DNA from: Halobacteriales archaeon QS_4_70_19
Lineage (GTDB): Archaea > Halobacteriota > Halobacteria > Halobacteriales > Haloarculaceae
Assembly: GCA_003020985.1 (NCBI GenBank)
Contig: PXRM01000024.1
Span: 1 to 34,029 of the forward strand
Reading direction: 5' to 3'
DNA length: 34,029 nucleotides
Shown: positions 1 to 8,017 of the stretch, one piece after another
Layout of the letters: each line of letters starts with the position of its first letter
Numbering within the stretch: the stretch's first letter is position 1
The notes under the pieces: model-generated
The model's database searches: none
What the model was told of the DNA's origin: nothing
The model's input: the letters and a program-made list of their open reading frames with translations, nothing else
Program-made: the position numbers and the translations under genes

Positions 1-2
1 TC

Positions 3-110
3 ATCGAGACCAGCGGCGCGACCCGGCCGACCCGGGACAACGACGGCACCACGCCGTCGGCCGCCGTCGCGGGCTCGAAGGGCGCCCAGTCGATCCGCGT
101 CCGTCCCTGA
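3..110 (+). CDS. 3' end of an unidentified protein (partial)
   Basis: An open frame enters from the left edge and stops with TGA just before the HMG-CoA synthase gene. It encodes about 35 residues rich in Thr, Ala, Arg and Gly and ends with SKGAQSIRVRP. Codon use is normal for a GC-rich haloarchaeon, with G/C at third positions. I do not recognise the family from this tail. The 61-bp gap to the next start suggests it may lie in the same transcription direction as hmgB, but a promoter-like AT-rich patch just upstream of hmgB means co-transcription is not certain. Confidence 0.45.
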   Translation: METSGATRPTRDNDGTTPSAAVAGSKGAQSIRVRP

Positions 111-171
111 TACGACGCCCGTCGAAGCCCCCATCGACAGAGCCTTTAGCCCGGCGGGAGTCGGTTCGCGC

Positions 172-1506
172 ATGACAGCAGTCGGCATCGACGGCCTGGA
201 GATATGGGCAGGCAAGCTCGAGCTAGACCTGCCCGAGGTGTTCGCGCCGGCGCAGGGCGACGACCCGGGCAAGTACACGAAGGGGCTCGGCCTGCACGCC
301 TCCTCGTTCCCGGACACGTACGAGGACATCGTCACGATGGGCGCCAACGCCGCCTTACGGCTCATGCGTCGCAAGGACGTCGCGCCCGACGAGATCGGCC
401 GCATCGACGTCGCCACCGAGTCCGCCTTCGACAAGTCCAAGCCCGTCTCGACGTACGTCGCCGGCTGTCTGGAGCAGGTACTGGACGGGGATTTCAGACA
501 CGCCAACAAGGGCGAGCGGAAGTTCGCGTGCATCTCCGGCACGCAGGCGCTGGACGACGCGTACAACTGGGTGCGGGCCGGCCGGCACCGCGGCAAGCGG
601 GCGCTCGTGGTGGCGACCGACACCGCGCTGTACGCCCGCGACGACGCCGGCGAGGCGACACAGGGCGCCGGCGCGGTGGCGATGCTCATCGGCGAGGACC
701 CCGACCTCGTGAGCTTCACCCAGGCCCAGGGGTTCGGCTCGATGGACGAGACGGACTTTCTCAAGCCCCAGCAGCAGTTTCCCAGCGTCGACGGCCAGCG
801 CTCCGTGCAGGTGTATCTCGCGCGGATGCGGGAGGCCGTCGAGGACTACGAGAGCCAGGCCGGCGACGTCCACCCCGAGGACTTCGCGTACGCGCCGTTC
901 CACACCCCGTTCCCGGGGATGGTCCGGAAGGCGGCGCTGCTCGGGTTCCGGCACGTCTCGCGCGACACCGAGTACGAGGACCGCGTCGCCGAGGAGATCG
1001 GGCGCCAGCCCCGCCGGGAGGAGTTCGACGACCTGGAGGGCTTCCGGGCGGCGCTCAAGGATTACACGGACGCGCTCGCCGAGACCGACGTCTACCAGGA
1101 CTGGTACGCGCGGACGGTCGAGCCGACGCTCGAGCTGTCGCGCTACTGCGGCAACTGGTACACCGGGAGCGTCCACGTCGCGCGAGCGTCGGGGCTCCTC
1201 CAGGCGGCCGAGGCCGGGCAGGACCTGACTGGCGAACGGCTCCTCGTCGGCTCCTACGGCAGCGGCGCGCAGGCGGAGATCCACCACGAGACCATCCAGC
1301 CGGGCTGGGAGGAGAACATCCGCGCGCTGAACGTGAAAGACCAGTTCCGCGACCGCTACGACCTCACGTACGAGGAGTACGAGCGCATCCACGACGCCCA
1401 CAACCACGAGAAGGAGACGGACACCGACGAGCTGGCCACGCCCGACGAGGAGTTCGTCTTCGACGGCTGGGGCCGGATGGGCGAGCGCAAGTACCGCTAC
1501 GTGTAG
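172..1506 (+). CDS. hmgB: hydroxymethylglutaryl-CoA synthase (archaeal type)
   Basis: This enzyme condenses acetyl-CoA with acetoacetyl-CoA to HMG-CoA, the second step of the mevalonate route that supplies isoprenoid lipids in archaea. The 444-residue length fits the haloarchaeal family. Visible active-site elements are Glu83 in the ATESAFDKSK segment, the nucleophile Cys120 in FACISGTQAL, and His244 in APFHTPFPGM, the Glu-Cys-His triad of HMG-CoA synthases. The N-terminal thiolase-fold half carries the TQGAGAVAML glycine-rich strand. The ATG at 172 is used because it directly follows a short AT-rich stretch and gives the normal N-terminus (AVGIDGLEIW). The stop codon is TAG. The convergent neighbour is an HTH regulator. 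A role in the mevalonate pathway is established for the family; regulation by the neighbour is only inferred. Confidence 0.95.
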   Translation: MTAVGIDGLEIWAGKLELDLPEVFAPAQGDDPGKYTKGLGLHASSFPDTYEDIVTMGANAALRLMRRKDVAPDEIGRIDVATESAFDKSKPVSTYVAGCLEQVLDGDFRHANKGERKFACISGTQALDDAYNWVRAGRHRGKRALVVATDTALYARDDAGEATQGAGAVAMLIGEDPDLVSFTQAQGFGSMDETDFLKPQQQFPSVDGQRSVQVYLARMREAVEDYESQAGDVHPEDFAYAPFHTPFPGMVRKAALLGFRHVSRDTEYEDRVAEEIGRQPRREEFDDLEGFRAALKDYTDALAETDVYQDWYARTVEPTLELSRYCGNWYTGSVHVARASGLLQAAEAGQDLTGERLLVGSYGSGAQAEIHHETIQPGWEENIRALNVKDQFRDRYDLTYEEYERIHDAHNHEKETDTDELATPDEEFVFDGWGRMGERKYRYV

Positions 1507-1593
1507 GCCGCCACCCGACCGACTTCCCGCGGAGGCGTCCCGTCCCCCGGTTCGACACCACCGGCCGCGAGTCGGCGTGACCGGGAGCGGCGC

Positions 1594-2307
1594 CTACGCC
1601 ACCTCCCGCAGCGCGGCCAGCAGGTCCTCCAGCGGGCCGTCCGCGACCGCCAGCGAGAACCCGTCCGCCCGCGCCAGTCCCGGCGCGTGCTCCCAGCACT
1701 CCTCGGGCGTGATGCCGTGGAGCACGACCGCCGACGGGGTCGGCGTCACCACCCGGAGCGCGACCAGCGGCGACTCCCCGCGCGTCACCTCGGTGAACAC
1801 GAGCACGCGATTGGTGGACTGCCCGTACAGGCGGTAGAACTCCTCGCTCGACAGCCGCGTGATGGCCTCGATGGAGTTGATGACGGTGTGGCCCGCGACC
1901 GTCGTGTCGTCGCCCGCGGCGAGTTCCGTCGCGCCGATGGCCTCGTACACCCGGGCCATCGGAATCCGGGCGGGGTACTCCCGGAGGTCGTGGACGATGT
2001 CGCGGTCGAAACCCGCCTCCACGACGCGGGCGTGCTGGCGGACCCGGCTGCCGCCGCGCGCCTCGTCGATGGACAGGAGCGCCTCCACGACCCGGCGGAC
2101 GATGCGGATGCCCGGCGAATCGCGCCGCCCGCCCTCGTAGTCGGAGACGACCGACGGGGAGACGTCGAGCTCCTCGGCGAGTTGCGTCCCGCTCACGTCG
2201 AACTCGGTCCGCCACTTGCGCATCGTCGCCCCGGGCTCGTCGCTCAGGGTGATCTCGCCGGCCATCCGCTCGGCCAGCCGTCGACGCGCGTCCGTGTCGT
2301 CGGTCAT
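1594..2307 (-). CDS. HTH transcriptional regulator, Xre-like N-terminus
   Basis: A 237-residue putative DNA-binding regulator. Residues about 30-75 form a Cro/C1-type helix-turn-helix (SGTQLAEELDVSPSVVSDYE, followed by a Gly-Arg-Arg turn). The remainder is an alpha/beta domain typical of archaeal regulators of the COG1709 kind, in which an Xre-like HTH is fused to a uncharacterised C-terminal domain. I chose the ATG at 2307 (MTDDTDARRR), which leaves a leader of about 80 nt from the AT-rich promoter-like stretch at 2395-2420. A TTG at 2391 would extend the protein by 28 residues of low-complexity sequence and looks less likely. It converges on hmgB with an 87-bp gap. The ligand and regulon are not visible in the sequence. 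Confidence 0.85.
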   Translation of the reverse strand: MTDDTDARRRLAERMAGEITLSDEPGATMRKWRTEFDVSGTQLAEELDVSPSVVSDYEGGRRDSPGIRIVRRVVEALLSIDEARGGSRVRQHARVVEAGFDRDIVHDLREYPARIPMARVYEAIGATELAAGDDTTVAGHTVINSIEAITRLSSEEFYRLYGQSTNRVLVFTEVTRGESPLVALRVVTPTPSAVVLHGITPEECWEHAPGLARADGFSLAVADGPLEDLLAALREVA

Positions 2308-2391
2308 CGACTTCGTGGTGGCTCGGTCGGCGGGGCGTATGAAGCGGTCGGTCGGGGACGACGACGGAATCTGGAGCGAATTTCCATACAA

Positions 2392-2814
2392 CCGAGAGTA
2401 TTATGTATATATTCTACCATTATGAGATCTATCGGTTCGTTCTGAAACTTATACTGGTGTGGGTACCGAAGGAACGCTCTCCGAAGCCCTCGCGCGTTCT
2501 TGCGACGACACCACCGACAACAACGTCTCCGAAGCCCTCGCGCTCTCGACCGGCCGGGAGTCGCTGTGCGCGCTCGCTTCGCTCGCGTGCTTGCTTCCTC
2601 CGGGCCGGATCGAGAGCAGTCCGCCAGGACCGCATATCGGTCAGTCGGGTCGTATGCGCCTCACGCCTCCCCAGCCGCCTGCGATGCTCGGCCTCGCTTC
2701 GCTCGGCCTGCGCTCCTCGTCCCTCGCGCGCCGTCGGTGGCCGGCCTGCGGCACGGCCGCCAGCGCGCGCCCGGACGACTGACGGGAGGCGTCCGCGGAG
2801 AAGGGGCGGTCGGG
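2392..2814. repeat. 423-bp intergenic region with promoter-like AT patch, direct repeats and a long hairpin
   Basis: No convincing gene. The stretch at about 2395-2425 is strongly AT-rich (TATGTATATATTC) and is the likely promoter of the minus-strand HTH gene. An 18-bp perfect direct repeat, TCTCCGAAGCCCTCGCGC, occurs at 2478-2495 and 2526-2543. A long imperfect inverted repeat follows: 2542-2560 (GCTCTCGACCGGCCGGGAG) pairs with 2598-2617. The loop holds a smaller CGCTCGCTTCGCTCGCG element. A related GCTTCGCTCG motif recurs near 2695-2705. Similar CCGAAGCCCTCGCGCTCTCG arrays are, from memory, scattered in haloarchaeal intergenic regions; whether they are transcribed is unknown. Confidence 0.5.
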
Positions 2815-3975
2815 CTACCGGTTCCGCCGCGCCAGTGCGAGCACGCCGAGCGCGGCCGCCACGAGGCCGGCGACGAGGCCGAAGCCGGGCTGGCCGTCGG
2901 TAGAGGTCTCACCGCCAGGCGTGTCGGAGTTGTCGTCGCCGTCACCGCCGTCGCCGGCTGCCGTGGGCGTCCCCGTCACCGTCGCGGTCGCCGTGTCGGT
3001 CTGGACCTGTCGGGTCGACTGGAACGCCTCTGACATGTTCCGCATCGGCTCGACGACGCGGGGCCCGGGCTGGCTGATGAGGTTGTCGTCGACGGTTAGG
3101 GTCTGATCGAGGACGTACGCGTCGGTCGACGACCAGGGCTCACCGGAGGGAAGCGACGAACTACTGGGGCGGACGACCCACTGCGGGTTCCGCTCGGCGA
3201 CGATTTCGTCGCTGAGTGGCGGATACGGGCGGTCCCCGACATCGGCCGCAATGTTGTCGCCGCCGGCGGTCTCGATGGCGTCGTGGATGAACGTCCCCTT
3301 GCTGGCCGTGACGTTGAAGAAGAAGTAGGCCACGCGGGGGCGGTCCTCGGGTGCGTCCGCGCGGATCTCCTCCAGCGAGGCGTTGAACTCCTCGTTCACC
3401 TGGGCAGCGCGCTCGCAGGCCCCCGTGAAGCGGCCGAACAGCGACACCTTCGTCGTGATGGAGTCGAGCGACCGTCCGAAGTCGACCTTGTAGACGGTGA
3501 GGCCGGCGTCGCGGAGCTGCGAGACCGTCTCGTTGGGGACGATGTTCGGCGCGAGGACGAGGTCCGGCTCCAGCCCGACCACCTGCTCGCGGTTGACGGT
3601 CCCGTCCTGGTTCGTGACGTCAGTGCGGTTCCCCGAGCCCTCCAGGTACGCGGTCGTCGGGCCCGTCGGCAGCCCGACCACGCTGCCTTCCTCGTCCAGC
3701 TCCCACATCGTCTGTGCGGCGCTGGGGGCCAGCACGACCACCCGGTCCGGGTCCCCGGTCACGGTGACGTTCGTACCGGTCGCGTCGACGCGGGAGACGG
3801 GGAAGGAGCAGTCGGTCTGGGTGGCCGCGCCGAGCGCGGCTGTACCCGCCGCCCCGGCAGGGGCGGTCGTCGATGCCTGTGTGGCGGTCGGACCGGTCGC
3901 CGATGCCGCCAGCGCCCCACCGGGCGCGACGGTCAGCAGCAACGTGACCACGACTATGGTCGCGAGTGTGCGCAT
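2815..3975 (-). CDS. btuF: PGF-CTERM-anchored ABC transporter substrate-binding protein, probable corrinoid binding (BtuF-like)
   Basis: A surface-anchored receptor that delivers substrate, most likely a corrinoid (vitamin B12 type), to the BtuC-BtuD importer encoded divergently. The 386-residue product has a Sec signal (residues 1-23, ending ALA). A helical-backbone periplasmic-binding domain follows (about 60-325; [19 protein letters not shown] and the [10 protein letters not shown] motif typical of the BtuF/FhuD class III family). Then comes a Ser/Thr/Gly/Asp-rich linker, and from residue 363 a PGF motif with a hydrophobic segment and RRNR tail, the PGF-CTERM signal processed by archaeosortase. 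The start at ATG 3975 is set by the signal peptide; the same frame stays open much further upstream but would overlap btuC. A Fe-siderophore substrate cannot be excluded from sequence alone. Confidence 0.88.
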   Translation of the reverse strand: MRTLATIVVVTLLLTVAPGGALAASATGPTATQASTTAPAGAAGTAALGAATQTDCSFPVSRVDATGTNVTVTGDPDRVVVLAPSAAQTMWELDEEGSVVGLPTGPTTAYLEGSGNRTDVTNQDGTVNREQVVGLEPDLVLAPNIVPNETVSQLRDAGLTVYKVDFGRSLDSITTKVSLFGRFTGACERAAQVNEEFNASLEEIRADAPEDRPRVAYFFFNVTASKGTFIHDAIETAGGDNIAADVGDRPYPPLSDEIVAERNPQWVVRPSSSSLPSGEPWSSTDAYVLDQTLTVDDNLISQPGPRVVEPMRNMSEAFQSTRQVQTDTATATVTGTPTAAGDGGDGDDNSDTPGGETSTDGQPGFGLVAGLVAAALGVLALARRNR

Positions 3976-4036
3976 GGACTGTCCGAGTCGGGTATGCAAC
4001 AAGTATTTGCCTATCCCAACCAGGATTGCGGACGAG
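3976..4036. promoter_or_regulatory. divergent promoter region between btuF and btuC
   Basis: Only 61 bp separate the two divergent starts. The segment contains an AT-rich core, CAACAAGTATTTGCC. Read on the minus strand it gives GCAAATACTTG, a plausible TATA element about 25 nt before the btuF start. Any shared operator would have to lie here. No obvious cobalamin riboswitch is possible in so short a spacer. Confidence 0.45.
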
Positions 4037-5101
4037 ATGTACCGGCGGCGCCGAACGGTCGGGTGGTCGGCAGCGCTGGCGGTAGCGCTGACGCTCGTGG
4101 CCGTCCTCAGCGCCACCATCGGCCCCGTCGCCATCCCGGCGGTGGCGGTGGCGAAGGCCATCCTCAACGAGGTGGCGCTGCCGACCCTCGCGCTCGGGAC
4201 GGGCGGCACGCTGTCGTGGGTCCATCCGTTCTCGTTCGCGGTCGAACGGTCGCACGCGGTCATCGTGACGGAGCTACGGCTCCCCCGCATCGCGCTGGGC
4301 GCGGCGGTCGGCTTCGCGCTCGCCACCGCCGGTGCGGTCATGCAGGGGTTCTTCCGGAACCCGATGGCCGACCCCTCCATCATCGGCGTCTCGACGGGGG
4401 CCGCGGTCGGCGCCGTGGCGGCCATCGTCTTCCGGCCCGCCATCCCGCTGGTGCCGGACCTGCAGGGACTGGCGTTCGCGACGGCGCTCGCGGCGGGCTT
4501 CGCCGTCTACCTCGTCGCACGCGAGGGGGGACGGACCCCCGTGGCGACGCTGCTACTGGCGGGGGTTGCGGTCCAGACGTTCCTCGGCGCGGTCGTCTCC
4601 TACACGCTGCTGTTCGCCGGCGACTCGCTGGAGCGGGCGGTGTTCTGGCTGATGGGCCACCTCCACGCGGCGAGCTGGGGGAAGGTCGGCGCCGTCTGGC
4701 CGGTCGCCGTCATCGGGTTCGCCGTGGCGCTCGTGTACGCCCGCGAGTTGAACGCCCTCCTCGTCGGCGAGGACGACGCCCACACCATGGGTGTGGAGGT
4801 CGAGCGGACCAAGCGCGTCCTGCTGGCGGTCGCGAGCATCCTGACGGCGGGGGCGGTCGCGGTCGCCGGCGTCATCGGCTTCGTCGGCCTCGTCGTCCCG
4901 CACGTGATGCGCCTGCTGGTCGGACCGGACCACCGCATCCTCCTCCCGACGTCGGCGCTCGCGGGGGCGGGCTTCCTCGTCGCGACGGACACCCTCGCCC
5001 GGGCCGGCCCGGCGGAGGTGCCCGTCGGCATCGTCACCGCGGCGCTGGGCGCTCCCTTCTTCCTCTACCTGCTCCGCAACCGGGAGGTGCATTCGCTGTG
5101 A
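4037..5101 (+). CDS. btuC: ABC transporter permease, probable corrinoid importer (BtuC-like, FecCD family)
   Basis: A 354-residue polytopic membrane protein of the FecCD/BtuC family, which forms the dimeric channel of B12- and siderophore-type importers. About ten hydrophobic segments are visible, starting with [20 protein letters not shown]. Family hallmarks include the [23 protein letters not shown] segment, [20 protein letters not shown], the coupling region around [15 protein letters not shown], and [12 protein letters not shown] near the C-terminus. ATG 4037 was chosen because it precedes the first transmembrane helix with a basic RRRR start; the open frame upstream overlaps btuF. The last codons overlap btuD by 4 bp (GTGA), indicating translational coupling. 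Substrate is inferred from the divergent BtuF-like receptor. Confidence 0.9.
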   Translation: MYRRRRTVGWSAALAVALTLVAVLSATIGPVAIPAVAVAKAILNEVALPTLALGTGGTLSWVHPFSFAVERSHAVIVTELRLPRIALGAAVGFALATAGAVMQGFFRNPMADPSIIGVSTGAAVGAVAAIVFRPAIPLVPDLQGLAFATALAAGFAVYLVAREGGRTPVATLLLAGVAVQTFLGAVVSYTLLFAGDSLERAVFWLMGHLHAASWGKVGAVWPVAVIGFAVALVYARELNALLVGEDDAHTMGVEVERTKRVLLAVASILTAGAVAVAGVIGFVGLVVPHVMRLLVGPDHRILLPTSALAGAGFLVATDTLARAGPAEVPVGIVTAALGAPFFLYLLRNREVHSL

Positions 5102-6072
5102 CCGGGCCAGGCGACGCCAGCGCGGACGGGCCCGCGGCCGACCAGCCCGCGCTCGAACTGGACGACGTGACGGTCCGCTACGGCGACCGGACCGTCCTCG
5201 ACGAGGTCTCGCTCTCGGTCCGGCGGGGCGAGTTCCTCGCGCTGATCGGGCCCAACGGCGCCGGCAAGACGACGCTCCTCCGGACCGCCAACGGGCTCGT
5301 GACGCCCGACGCGGGGACTGTCCGTCTCAACGGGACGGACGGCAGTCGCCTGTCCGTCCGCGAGCGCGCCCGCCGGGTCGCGACCGTGCCCCAGGAGACG
5401 AGCGTCGGCTTCGACTTCCCCGTCCGCGACCTCGTAGCGATGGGCCGGACCGCCCACCGCTCGCGCTTCTCGCGGGCCGACGAGTCGGATCGAGCGGCCG
5501 TCCGGCGGGCGCTCGACCGGACCGACACCGCCGCCTTCGCGGACCGCCCGGTCGGATCACTCAGCGGCGGCGAACGGCAGCGGGTCGTCCTCGCCCGCGC
5601 GCTCGCGCAGGCCGCGCCGCTGCTCCTGCTCGACGAACCGACCGCCAGCCTCGACATCAACCACCAGGTCCGCGTGCTGGGGCTGGTGCGCGGACTGGTC
5701 CACGGGGCCGGGGACGAGGAGGGGAGCGGCCCGACGGCCACCGCCGGCCGGACCGTGGTGGCCGCCATCCACGACCTCGACCTCGCGGCCCGGTTCTGCG
5801 ACCGCGTCGCGCTGCTGGCCGACGGTCACATTCGGGCCATGGGGCCCCCGGAGACCGTGTTCGACCCGGGGCAACTGGAGCGGGCCTACGGCGTCGGGAC
5901 GATCGTCACCGAGAACGCAGCGACCGGCAGCCCCGTCGTGACCGCCGTCCCCGAGACGGGGGACGCAGCCGTGCCCGGGGCCGACATCCCTGAGGGAGCG
6001 GAGCGGGTCGCTGGAGCCGACGCCACGGACGGAAGCGACAGGCAGCCGCTGGCGAAGTCCGACGACGACTGA
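5098..6072 (+). CDS. btuD: ABC transporter ATP-binding protein, probable corrinoid importer (BtuD-like)
   Basis: The ATPase that powers the BtuC channel. In the 324-residue product the Walker A is at 51-58 (GPNGAGKT), the Q-loop is near 99, the signature is LSGGE at 155-159, Walker B LLLLDE at 175-180, and the H-loop His is at 225 (AAIHDLDLA). The GTG start at 5098 overlaps the btuC stop, which is typical for coupled operon genes. After about residue 275 the protein has a low-complexity acidic tail of roughly 50 residues absent from bacterial BtuD proteins. A tail of this kind is common among haloarchaeal homologues. It ends immediately before the convergent small membrane gene with no intergenic space. 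Confidence 0.92.
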   Translation: MTGPGDASADGPAADQPALELDDVTVRYGDRTVLDEVSLSVRRGEFLALIGPNGAGKTTLLRTANGLVTPDAGTVRLNGTDGSRLSVRERARRVATVPQETSVGFDFPVRDLVAMGRTAHRSRFSRADESDRAAVRRALDRTDTAAFADRPVGSLSGGERQRVVLARALAQAAPLLLLDEPTASLDINHQVRVLGLVRGLVHGAGDEEGSGPTATAGRTVVAAIHDLDLAARFCDRVALLADGHIRAMGPPETVFDPGQLERAYGVGTIVTENAATGSPVVTAVPETGDAAVPGADIPEGAERVAGADATDGSDRQPLAKSDDD

Positions 6073-6351
6073 CTACCGGCGGTAGAGCAGGTCCGCCAGC
6101 GCCGCGCCGACCATCATCGGCAGCACGAGGGACAGGCCGACGACCAGGACGAGCGTCGCCCAGCGCGTCCCGCCGGGCGGCCAGAGCTGCGGCCACAGGT
6201 CGGCCAGCGGCCCCCGGAACCAGACGACCGCCAGCGCGAGACAGACCAGCCCCGCGGCCAGGCGGACGCGGCGGCGCGCTCGACGGTCGTCGCCGTCCGC
6301 GTCCGCCTCCGAGAGCACGCCGAGGGGGTCGTCCGGGTCGGGTGCCGTCAC
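6073..6351 (-). CDS. small two-helix membrane protein, unknown function
   Basis: A 92-residue protein with an acidic N-terminal tail (about 1-27), then a basic RRARRRVR stretch. Two hydrophobic helices follow, about 31-46 (LAAGLVCLALAVVWF) and about 65-85 (TLVLVVGLSLVLPMMVGAA), with a short C-terminal LLYRR. The stop codon abuts the btuD stop from the opposite strand. No domain is recognised. The positive charge flanking helix 1 on its N-terminal side predicts that the acidic tail is cytoplasmic. A link to the transporter is possible but is not supported by co-orientation. Confidence 0.7.
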   Translation of the reverse strand: MTAPDPDDPLGVLSEADADGDDRRARRRVRLAAGLVCLALAVVWFRGPLADLWPQLWPPGGTRWATLVLVVGLSLVLPMMVGAALADLLYRR

Positions 6352-6438
6352 GGGACATCGTTCGTTCGACGGGGGTTAACCGCTTTCGACGTGTCCGGGA
6401 CAGTGTTATGAACTAGCGTCCCCTTGCCCGGGCAACAC

Positions 6439-7197
6439 ATGGCGAACAGGCTCGCGCTGCTCCTGCTCGGTGGTGTGCTGGTGACAGCGACGGTGGCAGG
6501 GGCGGCGATCGGCGTGTACGTGGGCGGGGACGGACCGCTCCTCAGCAGCTTCGGCAGCGACGGCGGGGAGACAGGAACACCGACCGTCGCGGCGACACCG
6601 ACGCCGACGGACGGCACCGACGGTTCCGGGGGCTCGACAGCGACGGCGACACCGACCGACAACGATCCGGTGATCACACCGACCACCCCGGCGGCCACGT
6701 CCGAGCTGCGGACGGTGCCCGCCTCGGAGTTCAACGAGAGCCGCATCGCAGAGCTCGTCGGCGAGGAGATAAACGACCGCCGCCGCGCGCGCGGCCAGCG
6801 GATCCTCCTCGTCGACGACGTGCTGGCGCGGATGGCGACCAACCACAGCCGGCGGATGAGCCAGCAGGGGTACGTCTCCCACGCCGCCGGCGGGTACACG
6901 ACGGAGGAGCGGTATCGCCGGAACGACCGCTACGAGGAGTGCCAGCTCCCGAACGACGACAACACCGCCACCCAGGCGGGCCACGAGTTGGAGACGCTCA
7001 GGAAGGTCTCCGCGGGGGCACCGTTCGACGGGCAGACGAACCGCGACGAGCGCGAGGTCGCCCAAGACGCGGTCGGGGACTGGTTCGCGAAGGACGCCGC
7101 GCGAAAGAAACTCACCTACGAGGCCGCGGGTGACCTCGGCGTCGGTGTCGAGGTCACGGCGAACAACCGCGCGTACATCACCGTCGACGTCTGCTGA
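6439..7197 (+). CDS. secreted or anchored CAP-domain-like protein with degenerate active site
   Basis: A 252-residue protein. Residues 1-25 form an uncleaved or signal-type hydrophobic segment (LALLLLGGVLVTATVAGAAIG). Residues about 35-95 are a Thr/Ser/Pro/Gly-rich stalk, typical of O-glycosylated haloarchaeal surface proteins. The rest resembles the CAP/SCP fold: FNESRIAELVGEEINDRR, then NHSRRMSQQGYVSH. The usual later motifs of CAP proteins (ENI, and W.S.GH) are missing, being replaced by unrelated sequence, so the family catalytic/metal tetrad is incomplete; only the YVSH His is kept. ATG 6439 is chosen over an in-frame TTG five codons upstream. A second, intact CAP protein is encoded at 10747-11481. 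Confidence 0.75.
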   Translation: MANRLALLLLGGVLVTATVAGAAIGVYVGGDGPLLSSFGSDGGETGTPTVAATPTPTDGTDGSGGSTATATPTDNDPVITPTTPAATSELRTVPASEFNESRIAELVGEEINDRRRARGQRILLVDDVLARMATNHSRRMSQQGYVSHAAGGYTTEERYRRNDRYEECQLPNDDNTATQAGHELETLRKVSAGAPFDGQTNRDEREVAQDAVGDWFAKDAARKKLTYEAAGDLGVGVEVTANNRAYITVDVC

Positions 7198-7326
7198 CAC
7201 CCGCCGACGGTCCCGGACCTCCCACGGCGCGGCCCCTCCCGTGGTGGTCTTCGAACTCCTCGTCCTCACCACCCCACGGCACTGATACGGTGACGGCCAG
7301 TATCGCCGCAACTCCAACACTGTTAA

Positions 7327-7336
7327 GTGGTACCAC
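7327..7336. promoter_or_regulatory. perfect 10-bp palindrome upstream of the winged-helix gene
   Basis: GTGGTACCAC lies 18 bp before the start of the winged-helix regulator and directly follows GTTAA, a weak TATA-like run. Position and symmetry fit an autoregulatory operator, but this is inference only. Confidence 0.3.
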
Positions 7337-7354
7337 GACCCATGCCCCGAAGCG

Positions 7355-7615
7355 ATGCCCCAGAGCCACCCGGCCGACGAACGCATCCTCGAGTTCTTCG
7401 AGGCCAACCCGCCCGAGTACGTGCCCATCGTGGCCAATCGGCTGGGCATCCACGTCCGGTACGCGGAGCGGCGCGTGGAGACGCTCGTCGAGCAGGGGCT
7501 GCTGGAGCCGGTCAGCAACGAGGTCATCTACACTACGACGGAGGCCGGCGAGCAGGTCGTGGCCGGCGAGGCGACGATCGGCGGCGGCGCCGCGGAGATC
7601 ACGCTGGACGACTAA
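7355..7615 (+). CDS. small winged-helix DNA-binding protein (PhiH1 repressor-like)
   Basis: An 86-residue protein that is essentially a single winged-helix domain. Helix 1 is ADERILEFFEANPPEYV. The helix-turn-helix follows (VPIVANRLGIHVRYAERRVETLVEQGLL), and a wing with the beta-hairpin VSNEVIYTTTEAGEQVV closes the fold. This layout is common in haloarchaeal regulators annotated as phiH1 repressor-like or MarR-like. The ATG at 7355 gives the expected MPQSHPADERIL start seen in such proteins. A 10-bp palindrome lies just upstream. It is followed 32 bp later by a 30-residue membrane microprotein in the same direction. Confidence 0.82.
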   Translation: MPQSHPADERILEFFEANPPEYVPIVANRLGIHVRYAERRVETLVEQGLLEPVSNEVIYTTTEAGEQVVAGEATIGGGAAEITLDD

Positions 7616-7647
7616 GTTTGAAGTGGCGGTCCGGTGAGACGAGAGAT

Positions 7648-7740
7648 ATGGACGCCGCTGATCGGTTCATGCTCGCGGGACTGTTGCTCACCGCGCTCGG
7701 TATCGGCGCCGGCGTCGTCGCCGTCCTGCTGGGGCTGTGA
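7648..7740 (+). CDS. 30-residue single-pass membrane microprotein
   Basis: A short ORF starting ATG GAC GCC and ending TGA. It encodes seven polar residues (MDAADRF) followed by one continuous hydrophobic helix of about 22 residues made of Leu, Ala, Gly, Val and Ile. It is preceded by GAGAGAT, a weak purine-rich stretch. G/C-rich third positions and the clean amphitopic layout suggest a real gene rather than chance. Tiny membrane proteins of this kind are frequent in haloarchaea, with unknown roles. It could be co-transcribed with the winged-helix gene 32 bp upstream. Confidence 0.55.
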   Translation: MDAADRFMLAGLLLTALGIGAGVVAVLLGL

Positions 7741-7795
7741 GGCCCCGGCTGGCCGGATGGGTCGAATTTAAGCGGTCGGCGCCGTAGCCCGGCGT

Positions 7796-8017
7796 ATGGA
7801 CGAGTTCGACGAGATCGTCTCCTCGTGTACGCCCCGCGAGACCGGCGTCGTCGACATCTACCAGAACACGGTCGGGCTGGCGTGCCCGTCCTGCGAGGAG
7901 CCGTTCGACGACCTCATCGTCTCGAAGAAGTTCACCCGGCTTAACCTCTCCCGGCAGATGGACATCTGCGCGTCGGTCCACGAGGGGAACCCGGTCCTGT
8001 TCACCCACCGGAAGTAG
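7796..8017 (+). CDS. small CPxC zinc-binding protein (DUF7385-like)
   Basis: A 73-residue acidic protein with ACPSCEEPFDDL at positions about 29-40, half of a zinc-knuckle, and another Cys near residue 58 (DICASVHEG). The layout (an N-terminal MDEFDEI, then VYQN-type strand, a CPxC, and a C-terminal LFTHRK) matches the haloarchaeal family I recall as DUF7385, sometimes labelled flagella-cluster protein. That label comes from genome position, not function. A GAATTTAAG TATA-like element lies about 30 bp upstream, so the transcript is probably leaderless. Its 3' end overlaps the convergent HAD gene by 17 bp. Confidence 0.75.
   Translation: MDEFDEIVSSCTPRETGVVDIYQNTVGLACPSCEEPFDDLIVSKKFTRLNLSRQMDICASVHEGNPVLFTHRK

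Noticed and set aside
3976..4443. Longer N-terminus for the BtuF-like protein
   Set aside because: The upstream extension overlaps btuC and would bury the signal peptide in the middle of the protein.
3283..5097. Very long forward open frame ahead of btuD (antisense to btuF and out of frame with btuC)
   Set aside because: Arg/Gly/Pro-rich translation with no domain; it is a GC-driven shadow. Only the part from GTG 5098 is the ATPase.
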